Position numbers and translations under genes: made by a program | Notes under the pieces: generated by a model | Seen by the model: only the letters and a program-made list of their open reading frames with translations | Told to the model about the DNA's origin: nothing | Databases searched by the model: none | Shown: positions 8,920-24,660 of the stretch, one piece after another | Numbering within the stretch: the first letter of the stretch is position 1 | How the letters are laid out: each line of letters starts with the position of its first letter | Assembly: GCF_002332255.1 (NCBI RefSeq) | Contig: NZ_NRGW01000001.1 | Span: 3,534,001 to 3,598,000 of the forward strand | Direction of reading: 5' to 3' | Length of the DNA stretch: 64,000 nucleotides | Source: Halomonas sp. JB37 | GTDB taxonomy: Bacteria > Pseudomonadota > Gammaproteobacteria > Pseudomonadales > Halomonadaceae

Positions 8920-11481
8920 ATGTCACAGGCCATCCCCGCTAATACGCCAATGATCACGCAATACTTAAAGATCAAACGTGAACATCCCGAGGTACTGCTG
9001 TTCTACCGAATGGGGGATTTTTACGAGCTATTTTTCGACGATGCTAAACGCGCCTCCGCGTTACTGGATATCACGCTTACCCAGCGCGGGCAGTCAGGCG
9101 GCAAACCTATTCCGATGGCTGGCGTACCCTACCACAGCGCTGAAGGCTACCTGGCACGCTTAGTTGCTGGCGGCGAGTCGGTGGCTATCTGCGAGCAAAT
9201 TGGCGACCCAGCGACCAGCAAAGGCCCCGTTGATCGCCAGGTGGTTCGCATCGTCACCCCTGGCACGCTCCACGACGAAGCGCTGCTCGATGCGCGCCGC
9301 GACAACGTACTGGTATCCGTCTCCCCCGGCAAAGATAGCTGGGGCCTGGCATGGCTTGAGCTTTCCAGCGGCCGCTTCAACGTACTGGAAGTAGAGAGCG
9401 AAGCCGAAATGCTCGCCGAGCTTACGCGCCTATCGCCCGCTGAGCTGCTCGTACCGGAAAGCTTAACGCTGCCGGCTGCCTGGTCACAAAAACGCAGCCT
9501 GCGTCGTCAGGGTGAATGGCTATTTGATATAGACAGCGCTACCCGCAGCCTGTGTGATCAGTTTGAAGTCCAGGATTTGCGCGGCTTTGGCTGCGCGCAT
9601 TTGACTACCGCACTGATTGCCGCAGGCGTATTGATCGATTACGCCCGCGACACCCAGCGCTCGCGACTGCCTCATGTCACTGCGATCAGCGTCGAAAATC
9701 GTGATGATGCGGTGGTCATTGACGCGGCCAGCCGGCGCAATTTAGAAATTGACATCAACCTCGGCGGCAATAGCGACAACACCCTGGCCAGCGTGCTGGA
9801 TACCTGCACCACTGCCATGGGCTCGCGACTGCTCAAGCGCTGGCTCAACCGTCCCCTGCGCCAGCGCGAGATTGTCCAGGCTCGTCATGCAGGCGTGGCA
9901 CTGCTCAGCTTAGATGCCGCCTACATGCCGCTTCGCGATACCTTGAGCGCCGTCGGCGACGTCGAGCGTATTCTGGCTCGCGTGGCACTGTATAGCGCCC
10001 GCCCACGAGATTTAGCACGCCTTAGAGACGCACTAGTAACGCTGCCCACGCTTGAACAGCAATTGAGTGAGGTAGAGAGCGGCAGTGCGTTGGACACCCT
10101 GCGCCCGCATATTCGCCCCTACCCAGAAATGGCCGATATGCTGAGCCGTGCGCTGGTCGAGAACCCGCCCGTGGTGATCCGCGATGGCGGCGTGATTGCT
10201 GACGGCTTTGACGCTGAGCTCGACGAGCATCGCGGCATGGCCGAAAACGCTGGCGACTATCTGATCCAACTCGAACTTCGCGAGCGCGAACGCACTGGCT
10301 TGGCGCACCTGAAAGTCGGTTATAACCGAGTGCATGGCTACTTTATTGAGTTACCTCGCTCCCAGGCACAGCAGGCGCCAGCCGACTATATCCGTCGCCA
10401 AACGCTGAAAAATGCCGAGCGGTTTATCATTCCGGAACTCAAAGAGTTTGAAGATAAAGCGCTGTCGGCCAAATCGCGCGCGCTGACGCGTGAAAAATGG
10501 CTTTATGACCGCCTGCTGGGTGATCTCAATGCCAGCCTGCATGCGCTACAAAGCACCTCTCAAGCCGTCGCTGAGCTAGATGTACTGTGCGCCTTTGCTG
10601 AACGCGCGGAGGCACTAGGCTGGGTTCGCCCAATGCTCAGCGAGGCCACCGGCATACGAATTGAAGCCGGGCGCCACCCTGTCGTTGAGCACGTCAGCGA
10701 AACGCCTTTTGTACCTAACGACGTCACGCTCACGCCTGATCAGCACATGCTGATCATTACCGGCCCCAACATGGGCGGTAAATCGACCTATATGCGCCAG
10801 ACCGCGCTGATTGCGCTGCTGGCTCACTGCGGCAGCTTTGTGCCCGCCGATGCCGCTGAGATTGGCCCGCTTGACCGCATTTTCACCCGCATTGGCTCGT
10901 CGGATGATCTTGCTGGCGGGCGCTCTACCTTTATGGTCGAAATGACCGAAACTGCCAATATTCTGCATAATGCTACCCAGCAAAGCCTGATTTTGATGGA
11001 TGAAATTGGCCGTGGCACCAGCACCTTTGATGGCCTATCACTTGCCTGGGCCAGCGCCGAACATTTGGCTAAAGGGCGTGCGCTAACGCTCTTTGCCACC
11101 CATTACTTTGAGATGACCGCCCTTCCGGAGCACATGGACGGCGTGGCCAACATCCATTTAACGGCCACCGAGCATGGCGACAGCATTGTGTTTATGCATC
11201 GCATAGAGGCAGGCCCTGCAAGCCAGAGCTATGGATTGCAGGTGGCTCAGTTAGCCGGCGTTCCTAATCATGTGATTAAACGCGCCCGTGAAAAGCTGGT
11301 CAGCTTAGAGCATCGTGATGTGGGCAACAGTACAAAGGCGCCGAGCACTGCGCCGCAGCAAAACGACTTATTTGCCGCAACACCTCACCCGGTGATCGAG
11401 GCACTTGAAAAGACGGATATGGATGATTTATCGCCGCGAGAAGCCCTCGCGCTGCTTTATCAATGGCGGGACTTGCTCTAA
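8920..11481 (+). CDS. mutS: DNA mismatch repair protein MutS
   Basis: An 853-residue MutS. The N-terminal mismatch-reading loop contains the [11 protein letters not shown] motif (Phe-x-Glu equivalent near residues 37-39). The ATPase domain has Walker [10 protein letters not shown] at about 616, then [17 protein letters not shown] and the Walker [14 protein letters not shown]. It scans for mispairs and recruits MutL. The C-terminal tail ([13 protein letters not shown]) is the tetramerisation region. It is divergent from pncC, and fdxA follows as in Pseudomonas. Confidence 0.98.
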   Translation: MSQAIPANTPMITQYLKIKREHPEVLLFYRMGDFYELFFDDAKRASALLDITLTQRGQSGGKPIPMAGVPYHSAEGYLARLVAGGESVAICEQIGDPATSKGPVDRQVVRIVTPGTLHDEALLDARRDNVLVSVSPGKDSWGLAWLELSSGRFNVLEVESEAEMLAELTRLSPAELLVPESLTLPAAWSQKRSLRRQGEWLFDIDSATRSLCDQFEVQDLRGFGCAHLTTALIAAGVLIDYARDTQRSRLPHVTAISVENRDDAVVIDAASRRNLEIDINLGGNSDNTLASVLDTCTTAMGSRLLKRWLNRPLRQREIVQARHAGVALLSLDAAYMPLRDTLSAVGDVERILARVALYSARPRDLARLRDALVTLPTLEQQLSEVESGSALDTLRPHIRPYPEMADMLSRALVENPPVVIRDGGVIADGFDAELDEHRGMAENAGDYLIQLELRERERTGLAHLKVGYNRVHGYFIELPRSQAQQAPADYIRRQTLKNAERFIIPELKEFEDKALSAKSRALTREKWLYDRLLGDLNASLHALQSTSQAVAELDVLCAFAERAEALGWVRPMLSEATGIRIEAGRHPVVEHVSETPFVPNDVTLTPDQHMLIITGPNMGGKSTYMRQTALIALLAHCGSFVPADAAEIGPLDRIFTRIGSSDDLAGGRSTFMVEMTETANILHNATQQSLILMDEIGRGTSTFDGLSLAWASAEHLAKGRALTLFATHYFEMTALPEHMDGVANIHLTATEHGDSIVFMHRIEAGPASQSYGLQVAQLAGVPNHVIKRAREKLVSLEHRDVGNSTKAPSTAPQQNDLFAATPHPVIEALEKTDMDDLSPREALALLYQWRDLL

Positions 11482-11496
11482 TAGCTGCAATAGAAG

Positions 11497-11520
11497 ACCA
11501 TGCGGCGCTTGCCGCATGGT
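11497..11520 (+). terminator. Hairpin after mutS
   Basis: Ten-bp arms ACCATGCGGC/GCCGCATGGT with a GCTT loop start 16 bp after the mutS stop. No T-run follows, so it may be a weak terminator or an mRNA end-stabilising hairpin. Confidence 0.5.
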
Positions 11521-11634
11521 ATGCGCACCTCTAGAATGTCATCAAACTTTTAGCTTATAAAAAACGGCTGATTTATAACCATTCACGATTAATCATGACC
11601 GGGACATATCCGGTCCCGCGAGAGGGATAGCAAG

Positions 11635-11958
11635 ATGACGTTTGTCGTTACCGAGAACTGCATCCAGTGCAAATACACCGACTGTGTGGAAGTCTGCCCG
11701 GTCGACTGCTTCTATGAAGGCCCGAACTTTCTGGTTATTCATCCGGATGAGTGTATTGATTGCGCACTGTGTGAGCCCGAGTGCCCCGCCGAAGCGATAT
11801 TCTCAGAAGATGAGTTGCCTGAAGGGCAAGAGGCCTTTATTGAGATTAACGCTGAGCTAGCAGATGTATGGCCGAACATAGCCGAAAGAAAAGATGCGCT
11901 ACCCGATGCTGAAGAATGGGACGGCAAGCCAGGCAAGATGGAAAAACTAGAGCGCTGA
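11635..11958 (+). CDS. fdxA: Seven-iron ferredoxin FdxA
   Basis: A 107-residue ferredoxin starting [17 protein letters not shown]. The Cys pattern (C-x7-C-x3-CP and later C-x2-C-x2-C-x3-CP) provides ligands for one 3Fe-4S and one 4Fe-4S cluster. The acidic C-terminal extension is normal for this type. It is an electron carrier whose partner is not shown by the sequence. mutS-fdxA followed by a regulatory RNA gene matches Pseudomonas, where rsmZ adjoins fdxA. Confidence 0.96.
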   Translation: MTFVVTENCIQCKYTDCVEVCPVDCFYEGPNFLVIHPDECIDCALCEPECPAEAIFSEDELPEGQEAFIEINAELADVWPNIAERKDALPDAEEWDGKPGKMEKLER

Positions 11959-11990
11959 GCGCAGCATTTTTCTTAACCTAGCATTTGTTA

Positions 11991-12016
11991 AACCAGCGGC
12001 TACGCTGGTTTTTTTA
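11991..12016 (+). terminator. fdxA terminator
   Basis: Arms AACCAGCG/CGCTGGTT with a GCTA loop followed by a run of T: a canonical intrinsic terminator 33 bp past the fdxA stop. Confidence 0.9.
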
Positions 12017-12066
12017 TTCTGAGCTGGGGCCCATATAGGCAGTGCAATATAGGCAGGGTCAGGCAT

Positions 12067-12239
12067 AAAAAAAGGCGACCCTTAGGCCGCCCACTCCAAG
12101 CACTTCCTCTGACCACTCCCTAGGTCACACCCCTCTCGGAAAACGTCCTTGCCAGTAATCACTCCACTAATTACCAGGCGCCTCCGATCTTTCATCCTAT
12201 TGCATCCTGCCTAAAGCATCCCTGCCTCCCCTTGTCCTG
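12067..12239 (-). ncRNA. CsrB/RsmZ-type CsrA-sequestering small RNA (candidate)
   Basis: This stretch has no credible ORF. Read on the minus strand it holds 11 GGA motifs in about 170 nt, in contexts such as AGGATG, TGGAGT, CGGAGG and AGGAAG: the hallmark of RNAs that titrate CsrA/RsmA. It ends in a terminator (GGCGGCC TAAG GGTCGCC then T7) at 12067-12090. A CACAAT -10-like hexamer at 12250-12245 predicts a start near 12239. Two GacA-like boxes lie about 180 bp upstream, the spacing seen in Pseudomonas rsm promoters, and the fdxA neighbour also matches rsmZ. The 5' end is inferred. Confidence 0.82.
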
Positions 12240-12286
12240 ATCGCATTGTGGCAGATCTCGGCGGCTTCTCAACATGACCATAACGC

Positions 12287-12313
12287 AAAAAGGCGAGTCA
12301 TATCGACTCGCCT
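12287..12313 (-). terminator. eno terminator hairpin
   Basis: Arms AGGCGAGT/ACTCGCCT with a CATATCG loop, followed on the minus strand by TTTTT. It ends eno transcripts before they reach the small RNA gene, so that RNA is transcribed independently. Confidence 0.85.
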
Positions 12314-12409
12314 TTCAACGATTATAATTTAAAAAACAATAGCTTAAGTTTTAGCTAGCGGCAAATGTAGTATTTTCTTACCCTAACCAGAGCGATTTTC
12401 GTCGGAATT

Positions 12410-12449
12410 TGTACGACATCTCTTACAAAATTTTGAGACATCTCTTACA
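12410..12449 (-). promoter_or_regulatory. Two tandem GacA-like upstream activating boxes
   Basis: Read on the minus strand, two 18-mers resemble the GacA consensus TGTAAG-N6-CTTACA: TGTAAG-AGATGT-CGTACA (12427-12410) and TGTAAG-AGATGT-CTCAAA (12449-12432). Left halves and spacers are identical, right halves are 5/6 and 4/6, and the repeats are 22 bp apart, about two helical turns. They sit in the eno 3' untranslated region, about 180 bp upstream of the predicted small-RNA start. Confidence 0.7.
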
Positions 12450-12481
12450 AACACCCTAATATTTCGCTCAATTTCAGCGAT

Positions 12482-13792
<1,311 letters not shown>

Positions 13793-13837
13793 TCAGATAA
13801 AATGATTAAAACGACGTTCTACCTAGCATAGCGATTG

Positions 13838-16401
<2,564 letters not shown>

Positions 16402-16567
16402 TCAGAAGGCACGGCAGAAAGCCACGCCAGGATGGGTCGACAGACTAGCAGATTACGCCTCCAGGCTCAATTTGAACTGCCGAAGATAGCCAATGGATCG
16501 TTGCACATAGCGATGCCGGGATAGTCGCGAGGCCAATATGGCCCCGCTCAGCCTGGATAAAGACGAA

Positions 16568-18022
<1,455 letters not shown>

Positions 18023-21000
18023 TTATTGCGGCTGACGCCGAGACTGATCCAATAAACTGCCCAAACTGGCCGCTTTCGGTTTCACTAACCAGAAGTGGCG
18101 CGCGTAGTCACTGAAGTCTTCCAAGATGGCTTCGCCACGTGCGGAACCGGTTGCGGCCACATAGCCTTCAATCGTTTCACGCAGATGGCGGCGATGCGCT
18201 TCCATGACCTCTGTGGTGACGCGATGAATTTCGACCAGCTCATGGTTGTACTTATCGACGAAGGAGCGATCTTCATCGAGCACATAGGCAAACCCACCGG
18301 TCATGCCGGCACCGAAGTTCACCCCGGTCTCGCCCAGCACACAGACCAAGCCGCCGGTCATGTATTCGCAGCAGTGGTCACCAGCCCCTTCAATGACCGC
18401 TGACGCGCCGGAGTTACGTACCGCAAAGCGCTCGCCTGCCGTGCCGGCTGCAAACAGCGTGCCGCCGGTTGCGCCGTACAAGCAGGTATTGCCGATAATG
18501 GCCGTCTTATGGCTCTCAAACTGGCTCACTTTCGGCGGGATAATCACGATACTGCCGCCGTTCATGCCTTTACCGACATAATCATTGGCATCGCCTTCGA
18601 GGTAGAGATTCAAACCCCGTGCGTTCCACACCCCAAAGCTCTGCCCCGCTACACCGACGAAATTCGCGGTCACCGGCGCGGACTCCAACCCTTCATCGCC
18701 GTAGCGCTTGGCAATCGCACCCGATGACAGCGCGCCTACGCTGCGATCACAGTTGGTAATGGTGAAATTAAAATCACCACCCGAACGGTTCTCAATGGCG
18801 TCTTTCAGCGCGGCCAGCACCTCTTGGTTCTTGGCGCCGGGATCATGTGGCACGTTACGGCTTACCCTGCAGAACTGCGGCGCATCTTTAGGCACAAAGT
18901 CATTCGCCAACAGCGGGGTAAGATCGAGCTTGCGCTGAGAAGCCGTATTGCCTTCCAGCACTTCGAGCAGGTCAGTGCGCCCAATCAAATCGGTAAGCTT
19001 GCGCACGCCTAGCTCGGCCATCAGCTCACGCGCTTCTTCTGCGATAAAGCGGAAATAGTTTTTCACCATATCCACGGTGCCACGGAAGTGCTCGCCACGC
19101 AGGAAGTCATCCTGCGTAGCCACACCGGTCGCACAGTTATTTAGGTGACAAATACGCAGGTACTTACAGCCCAGCGCCACCATCGGCGCGGTGCCAAACC
19201 CAAAGCTTTCTGCCCCCAGAATGGCCGCTTTAACGACATCCAGCCCCGTTTTTAGGCCGCCATCGGTTTGCAGGCGAATCTTATCCCGCAAGCCGTTGAT
19301 ACGCAGCGCCTGATGCACTTCCGGCAGGCCAAGCTCCCAAGGAGAACCGGCATGCTTGATCGACGTTAAGGGACTCGCGGCAGTGCCACCGTCATAGCCC
19401 GATACGGTAATCAGGTCGGCGTAGGCCTTGGCAACGCCGGTGGCGATAGTCCCGATACCCGGCTCGGATACCAGCTTCACCGATACCTGAGCTTCTGGGT
19501 TGACCTGCTTAAGATCGAAAATCAGCTGAGCCAAATCTTCAATCGAGTAAATATCGTGGTGCGGCGGCGGTGAAATGAGCGTAACGCCAGGCACCGCGTG
19601 GCGCAGGCGAGCGATCAACGCATTGACCTTACCACCGGGCAGCTGGCCGCCTTCACCGGGTTTCGCGCCCTGGGCAACTTTGATCTGCAGTACTTCCGCA
19701 TTCACAAGATACGCCGGGGTAACGCCAAAACGACCGGAGGCGATCTGCTTGATTTTGGAGCTGCGGATAGTGCCATAGCGCTCAGGGTCTTCACCGCCTT
19801 CGCCCGAGTTAGAGCGGCCGCCGGCTTCGTTCATGGCCTGAGCCAGCGCTTCGTGCGCCTCTGGTGAGAGCGCACCCAGCGACATGCCCGCGCTGTCAAA
19901 GCGTGGCAGCAAGTCTTCAACGGGTTCTACTTCATCAAGCGCAATCGGCGTTTCTGATGGCTTAAGCTTGAGCAAGTCACGAATAGTCGCTACCGGACGC
20001 TCGTTCACCAGCTGGGCAAATTTCTTCCACTTAGCGTAGCTGCCCTCTTGAACCGCCTGCTGCAGCGACATCACGACATCAGGGTTGTAGGCGTGATATT
20101 CGTGACCATGGACATACTTGAACATGCCGCCTTGAGAAATGCCCTTCCGGGGAATCCAAGCGTCTTTCGCCAACAGCGCCTGCTGCAGCTGAAGCTCAGC
20201 AAAACCAGCGCCCTGAATGCGCGATGCCATGCCCACAAAGCACAGGTCCATCACTTCGTCAGATAACCCCACTGCTTCAAACAGCATCGAGCCACGGTAG
20301 GAAGCCAGCGTCGAGATGCCCATCTTGGAAAGAATTTTAAACAGGCCTTTCTGCAATCCCTTACGATAGTTTTCGCGGCCATCTGCCGGGTTCCCAGTCA
20401 GCTCGCCGGTGCGATGCATATCAGCCATCACCTGATACGCCAGCCACGGATACACCGCTGTGGCGCCCACACCAAACAGCACCGCCATCTGGTGAGCATC
20501 GCGGGCGTAGCCGGTTTCCACCACAATGTTGGCATTGGGGCGTAGCGCCAAATGACCTAAATGAGAATGCACGGCACCGACCGCCAAAGCGGCCTGGATA
20601 GGAATCAACCCTTGCGCCAGCTCCGCATCGGTAAGCACTAAAATCACTTTGCCAGCGCGTACCTGCGCTTCTGCTTCTGCACACAGCGCTTTAACCGCCT
20701 GATGAAGGCTCTGCTGCTCGGGGTCATAACCCAGCGAAAGCGTGTGGCTGGCGAAAGCGGGGTCTTCCTGGGTGACCAGCGCGGTAAATTTACGTGGCGA
20801 CAGCACCGGCGTGGTCAAAATCAAACGATGCGCGTGCTCGGGCGTCGCTTTAAAGACGTTAAGCTCAGCGCCGCAGCAGGTTTCCAGCGACATTACGATC
20901 GCTTCGCGCAGCGGGTCGATTGGCGGATTGGTGACCTGGGCAAATTTCTGACGGAAAAAGTCTGTCAGCAGGCGAGGACGGCTCGACAATACCGCCATGG

Positions 21001-22465
21001 GGGTATCGTCGCCCATTGAACCCACCGCTTCCTGGCCAGTTTCTGCCAGCGGGCGCAGTATCTGATCGCGCTCCTCGAAACTGATCTGGAACAGCTTCTG
21101 CTGAACGTTAAGCGCGGCGGTATCCATGGTCTGGAAGCGCGCAAGTTCGGTCAGCGCCGACTCTAGATAGTTAGCTTCTTGTTTAAGCCAACGTTTGTAC
21201 GGATAGGCCGACTTCAGCCGGTCGTCGATATCCTGCGTATGCAGCACTTCGCCGGTTTGCGTATCCACCGCCAGCATTTGCCCAGGGCCAACGCGGCCCT
21301 TGGCGACCACGTCTTCCGGCTTATAGCCGTAGGTGCCAATTTCCGATGCCAGCGTGATATAGCCATTCTTGGTAATCACCCAGCGCGCTGGGCGCAGGCC
21401 GTTACGGTCAAGCATGCAGACGGCCTGGCGGCCGTCGGTCATGACCACGCCAGCAGGGCCGTCCCACGGCTCCATGTGCATCGAGTTATATTCGTAGAAG
21501 GCGCGCAGCTCGGCGTCCATCGTCTCTACGTTTTGCCAAGCGGGTGGCACCATCATCCGCACCGCGCGGTGCAGCTCCATGCCGCCGGTCAGCAGCACTT
21601 CCAGCATGTTGTCCATACTGGAGGAGTCAGAGCCGACGGTGTTAACGATTTCATCCAGCTCAGCGATATCAGGAAGGCGCTCGTTAGCGAAATTCGCTTT
21701 ACGCGAGTTTGCCCAGCCACGGTTGGCTTCAATGGTGTTGATTTCGCCGTTGTGCGCCAACAGGCGAAACGGCTGCGCCAGCGGCCAGCGTGGCGCGGTG
21801 TTGGTCGAAAAGCGCTGGTGAAACACGCAAATAGCCGTTTCTAAACGCGGATCATTTAAATCCTGATAAAACGCCGGCAGATCTTCCGGCATCACCAAGC
21901 CCTTATAAGAGACAACTTCCGACGAGAGCGAAGCAACATAGAAATCTTCTTCGTCGCGCAGTGCCTGCTCGGCACGGCGGCGAGCCATGAACAGATCAAC
22001 GTCGAAGTGCTCGCCCTGGCCTGGCTGCACAAATAGCTGACGAATACGCGGCAGGCAGTCGAGCGCCATCGGCCCACAAACGCTGGCGTCCGTAGGCACA
22101 TCGCGCCAACCCAATACATTAAGCCCACGCGCTTCAAACTCGCGAGTTAGCGTGTCACGGGCATGCGCTTCACGGGCGTCATCGTTAGGTAGAAAGATCA
22201 CCCCAACGGCAAATTTCTCGCCCAGCTCAGCATCAAATGCCTCTTTAGCAAGCGCCTGCATAAATGGCGTAGGCATTTTAATGAGCAGACCACAGCCGTC
22301 GCCGGTTTTTCCATCGGCCGCGATACCGCCGCGATGGGTCATGCAGGTCAGCGATTCAATGGCCGTTTTCAACAAGTCGTGGCTAGCCTGCCCTTCCATA
22401 TGGGCAATCAGGCCAAAACCACAGTTATCGCGAAATTCGCCAGGCTGGTGAAGACCTTTATTCAT
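18023..22465 (-). CDS. gltB: Glutamate synthase (NADPH) large subunit
   Basis: A 1480-residue GltB that makes two glutamates from glutamine and 2-oxoglutarate. Mature-form Cys14 in [10 protein letters not shown] is the amidotransferase nucleophile after removal of a short propeptide. The central synthase domain carries the glycine-rich [22 protein letters not shown] region, and the 3Fe-4S cysteines lie near [15 protein letters not shown]. The C-terminal GXGXG repeat domain spans about 1230-1420. The length is typical, and gltD follows. Confidence 0.98.
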   Translation of the reverse strand: MNKGLHQPGEFRDNCGFGLIAHMEGQASHDLLKTAIESLTCMTHRGGIAADGKTGDGCGLLIKMPTPFMQALAKEAFDAELGEKFAVGVIFLPNDDAREAHARDTLTREFEARGLNVLGWRDVPTDASVCGPMALDCLPRIRQLFVQPGQGEHFDVDLFMARRRAEQALRDEEDFYVASLSSEVVSYKGLVMPEDLPAFYQDLNDPRLETAICVFHQRFSTNTAPRWPLAQPFRLLAHNGEINTIEANRGWANSRKANFANERLPDIAELDEIVNTVGSDSSSMDNMLEVLLTGGMELHRAVRMMVPPAWQNVETMDAELRAFYEYNSMHMEPWDGPAGVVMTDGRQAVCMLDRNGLRPARWVITKNGYITLASEIGTYGYKPEDVVAKGRVGPGQMLAVDTQTGEVLHTQDIDDRLKSAYPYKRWLKQEANYLESALTELARFQTMDTAALNVQQKLFQISFEERDQILRPLAETGQEAVGSMGDDTPMAVLSSRPRLLTDFFRQKFAQVTNPPIDPLREAIVMSLETCCGAELNVFKATPEHAHRLILTTPVLSPRKFTALVTQEDPAFASHTLSLGYDPEQQSLHQAVKALCAEAEAQVRAGKVILVLTDAELAQGLIPIQAALAVGAVHSHLGHLALRPNANIVVETGYARDAHQMAVLFGVGATAVYPWLAYQVMADMHRTGELTGNPADGRENYRKGLQKGLFKILSKMGISTLASYRGSMLFEAVGLSDEVMDLCFVGMASRIQGAGFAELQLQQALLAKDAWIPRKGISQGGMFKYVHGHEYHAYNPDVVMSLQQAVQEGSYAKWKKFAQLVNERPVATIRDLLKLKPSETPIALDEVEPVEDLLPRFDSAGMSLGALSPEAHEALAQAMNEAGGRSNSGEGGEDPERYGTIRSSKIKQIASGRFGVTPAYLVNAEVLQIKVAQGAKPGEGGQLPGGKVNALIARLRHAVPGVTLISPPPHHDIYSIEDLAQLIFDLKQVNPEAQVSVKLVSEPGIGTIATGVAKAYADLITVSGYDGGTAASPLTSIKHAGSPWELGLPEVHQALRINGLRDKIRLQTDGGLKTGLDVVKAAILGAESFGFGTAPMVALGCKYLRICHLNNCATGVATQDDFLRGEHFRGTVDMVKNYFRFIAEEARELMAELGVRKLTDLIGRTDLLEVLEGNTASQRKLDLTPLLANDFVPKDAPQFCRVSRNVPHDPGAKNQEVLAALKDAIENRSGGDFNFTITNCDRSVGALSSGAIAKRYGDEGLESAPVTANFVGVAGQSFGVWNARGLNLYLEGDANDYVGKGMNGGSIVIIPPKVSQFESHKTAIIGNTCLYGATGGTLFAAGTAGERFAVRNSGASAVIEGAGDHCCEYMTGGLVCVLGETGVNFGAGMTGGFAYVLDEDRSFVDKYNHELVEIHRVTTEVMEAHRRHLRETIEGYVAATGSARGEAILEDFSDYARHFWLVKPKAASLGSLLDQSRRQPQ

Positions 22466-22972
22466 GGGCGCGCCTCTAGTCAGGGTCTTTTTTTAGCAGC
22501 TTGCATGTGGTAAAAAGGCAGGTTTTGCTTTTTTTATAATGTTTATTACCCGCCCCAAAAGAGATGCTTCCCACCTTCGCTGCTGAAACAAAATGGTCGG
22601 CCAGCATAGCGATTCGCACCCTATTTGCGCAATCGCCACTTGCAGCCGATGCTAGAAAAACTCTTTTCAAATCCTGAGCTTGCATCACCGCTTCAGGAAA
22701 AAATACATAGACTTCAAATACTTGCAAGTGCGTACAACGGTATTTAAACGATAAATAACCACCATTAGACTTTAGTCTCAAAATGCTTGCTCAGCCCATG
22801 CCGATAGCGCATAAGGCATGCCGATTACCTTAAAAACCGTTAATTGACTGGGAAGCGAACACCAAAAAGCCCGCCTTTCATCGCCGCTTAGCTTAGAGAG
22901 CGACAATGGAAGGCGGGCTTTACGAGCTTACGTTCTTACTTGTTTACTTACTGATGCACTTACTTTCGCCAC
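22466..22972 (-). other. Intergenic region upstream of gltB, with aroB terminator
   Basis: I see no convincing gene here. On the minus strand an AT-rich stretch at 22531-22555 with a TATAAA-like element about 70 bp before gltB is a plausible gltB promoter. The far end carries the aroB terminator (22866-22921). In Pseudomonas a damX-like gene lies between aroB and gltB; no such ORF is visible here. Confidence 0.6.
22866..22921 (-). terminator. Terminator of the pilM-aroB transcript
   Basis: Long inverted repeat with arms AAAGCCCGCCTT and AAGGCGGGCTTT around a ~32-base inner region that also pairs in part (TCATCG/CGACAATG). It lies about 50 bp after the aroB stop and ends in T on the minus strand. 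Confidence 0.8.
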
Positions 22973-24079
22973 CTAACGGCGCGGATAGTCATCCAGCAGT
23001 GCTTGTAATACCGACATCGGCGTGGCGTCACTGACGCAGGCATCGCCCAGGCTATTGAGCAGCACCAGGCGCAGCTTGGCATCGATATTTTTCTTATCTA
23101 GCCGCATGCGCGTTAAAAAGTCTTCGCTGGACATGTTCGCCGGTGCCGTTAACGGCAGCCCCGCGCGTTCAATGACCGCCAGGCTGCGGGCAAGCATCGC
23201 CTCATCAATCCAACCTAGCTGCTTGGAAAGCGTCGCGGCCATGGCCATACCCGTGCCCACTGCCTCACCGTGAAGCCAGTTGCCGTAACCTTGATGCGCC
23301 TCAATAGCATGGCCAAAGGTGTGGCCTAGATTCAGTAGTGCACGCACACCCTGCTCGGTTTCGTCTTCGGCAACGATATCCGCTTTGATTTGGCAGCTGC
23401 GTGCGATGGCTTCGGCGATGACATCGGGCGTGACATCCAGCAGCGCCGACATATTGGTTTCCAGCCAGCTTAAAAAGGCTTCGTCACGGATAAACCCATA
23501 TTTAACGACCTCGGCAAGCCCTGCCGACAGCTCACGACGCGGCAAACTCTTCAGCGACTCGATATCTACCAGCACCGCTTTAGGCTGCCAGAAAGCGCCA
23601 ATCATGTTTTTGCCCAGCGGATGGTTAACGCCCGTTTTGCCCCCTACCGACGAATCCACTTGGGAAAGTAGCGTGGTCGGCACTTGAATAAACGCGACGC
23701 CACGCTGATAGGAAGCGGCAGCATAGCCCACCATATCGCCAATCACCCCGCCGCCTAGCGCCACCAGAGTGCAGCGGCGATTAAAGCCTGCCTCCAATAG
23801 CGCATCCCAAATCCGGCTGACGTGTTCAATGGTTTTGTACTGTTCGCCATCCGGCAGCACCAGCGTGCGCACCTCGACATCATCAGGCAGGCTAGCGCAG
23901 AGCTTGTCTAGATACAGCGGTGCGATCGTCTCATTGGTGATAACCATAACCTGCTGACCGGCCAAATAGGGCGTCAAAGCATCGGCGCGCCCAATGAGCC
24001 CCGTATCGATATGAATGGGATAGCTGCGTTCACCTAAGTCAACGTGAAGCGTACGCCGTGCATCGACAGTAGCGGTCAT
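22973..24079 (-). CDS. aroB: 3-dehydroquinate synthase
   Basis: A 368-residue NAD- and metal-dependent enzyme, second step of the shikimate pathway. The NAD-binding [21 protein letters not shown] segment, [11 protein letters not shown] and the metal ligand motif [13 protein letters not shown] are present. Its start overlaps the aroK stop by 4 bp (ATGA), so the genes are translationally coupled at the end of the pil operon. Confidence 0.97.
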   Translation of the reverse strand: MTATVDARRTLHVDLGERSYPIHIDTGLIGRADALTPYLAGQQVMVITNETIAPLYLDKLCASLPDDVEVRTLVLPDGEQYKTIEHVSRIWDALLEAGFNRRCTLVALGGGVIGDMVGYAAASYQRGVAFIQVPTTLLSQVDSSVGGKTGVNHPLGKNMIGAFWQPKAVLVDIESLKSLPRRELSAGLAEVVKYGFIRDEAFLSWLETNMSALLDVTPDVIAEAIARSCQIKADIVAEDETEQGVRALLNLGHTFGHAIEAHQGYGNWLHGEAVGTGMAMAATLSKQLGWIDEAMLARSLAVIERAGLPLTAPANMSSEDFLTRMRLDKKNIDAKLRLVLLNSLGDACVSDATPMSVLQALLDDYPRR

Positions 24080-24660
24080 GGAAATACCTTATGGTTAAGC
24101 GTTTCAGCAGTGTGATTGACGGGTGATGGCTCCAAGGGATCAACCAACCGGTATACCCGTCGCAATATTTCATTCACCACCGCCCGGGGGCTGCGCCGGT
24201 CTGTGCGCACGGCAATATCCGAGGTCGCTCGGTAAAGCGGATCACGCTGCGCAAACATATCGATGAGCACCTGCTCACGATTAGCGCACTGCAACAACGG
24301 CCGATTGCGATCTTTCGCCGTGCGTTTGAGCTGCTGATCAACGGTCGTGAGTAGATAAACGACCGTACCTCGATCACGCAGTGTCCGGCGGTTCTCTTCG
24401 CGCAGCACCGCGCCACCGCCAGTGGCGACAACCACGGAAGAAAGCTGGGTCAGCTCATCAATCATATGGATTTCTCGCAGGCGAAAGCCCTGTTCGCCCT
24501 CGACATCAAAAATCCACGGGATATCCGCCCCGCACCGATCCTGTATAGCGTGGTCACTGTCATAAAATTGGCGCGACAATTCGGCCGCCAGCAGGCGACC
24601 AATAGTGCTTTTGCCAGCCCCCATGGGGCCAATAAGAAATAGATTAGGTAAATCCTGCAT
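24076..24660 (-). CDS. aroK: Shikimate kinase
   Basis: A 194-residue P-loop kinase phosphorylating shikimate. Walker A is GPMGAGKST at about residues 11-19, then [11 protein letters not shown] and the [11 protein letters not shown] substrate motif. The tail after residue 175 is a little longer than usual. The start overlaps the pilQ stop and the stop overlaps the aroB start. pilQ-aroK-aroB linkage is a classic gammaproteobacterial arrangement. Confidence 0.96.
   Translation of the reverse strand: MQDLPNLFLIGPMGAGKSTIGRLLAAELSRQFYDSDHAIQDRCGADIPWIFDVEGEQGFRLREIHMIDELTQLSSVVVATGGGAVLREENRRTLRDRGTVVYLLTTVDQQLKRTAKDRNRPLLQCANREQVLIDMFAQRDPLYRATSDIAVRTDRRSPRAVVNEILRRVYRLVDPLEPSPVNHTAETLNHKVFP

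Noticed and set aside
12033-12060. Direct repeat ATATAGGCAG twice
   Set aside because: Only two 10-bp units between two terminators; probably chance, with no functional context.
22476-22781. 101-codon minus-strand ORF upstream of gltB
   Set aside because: It lies over the probable gltB promoter, has no good ribosome site and no recognisable protein pattern.
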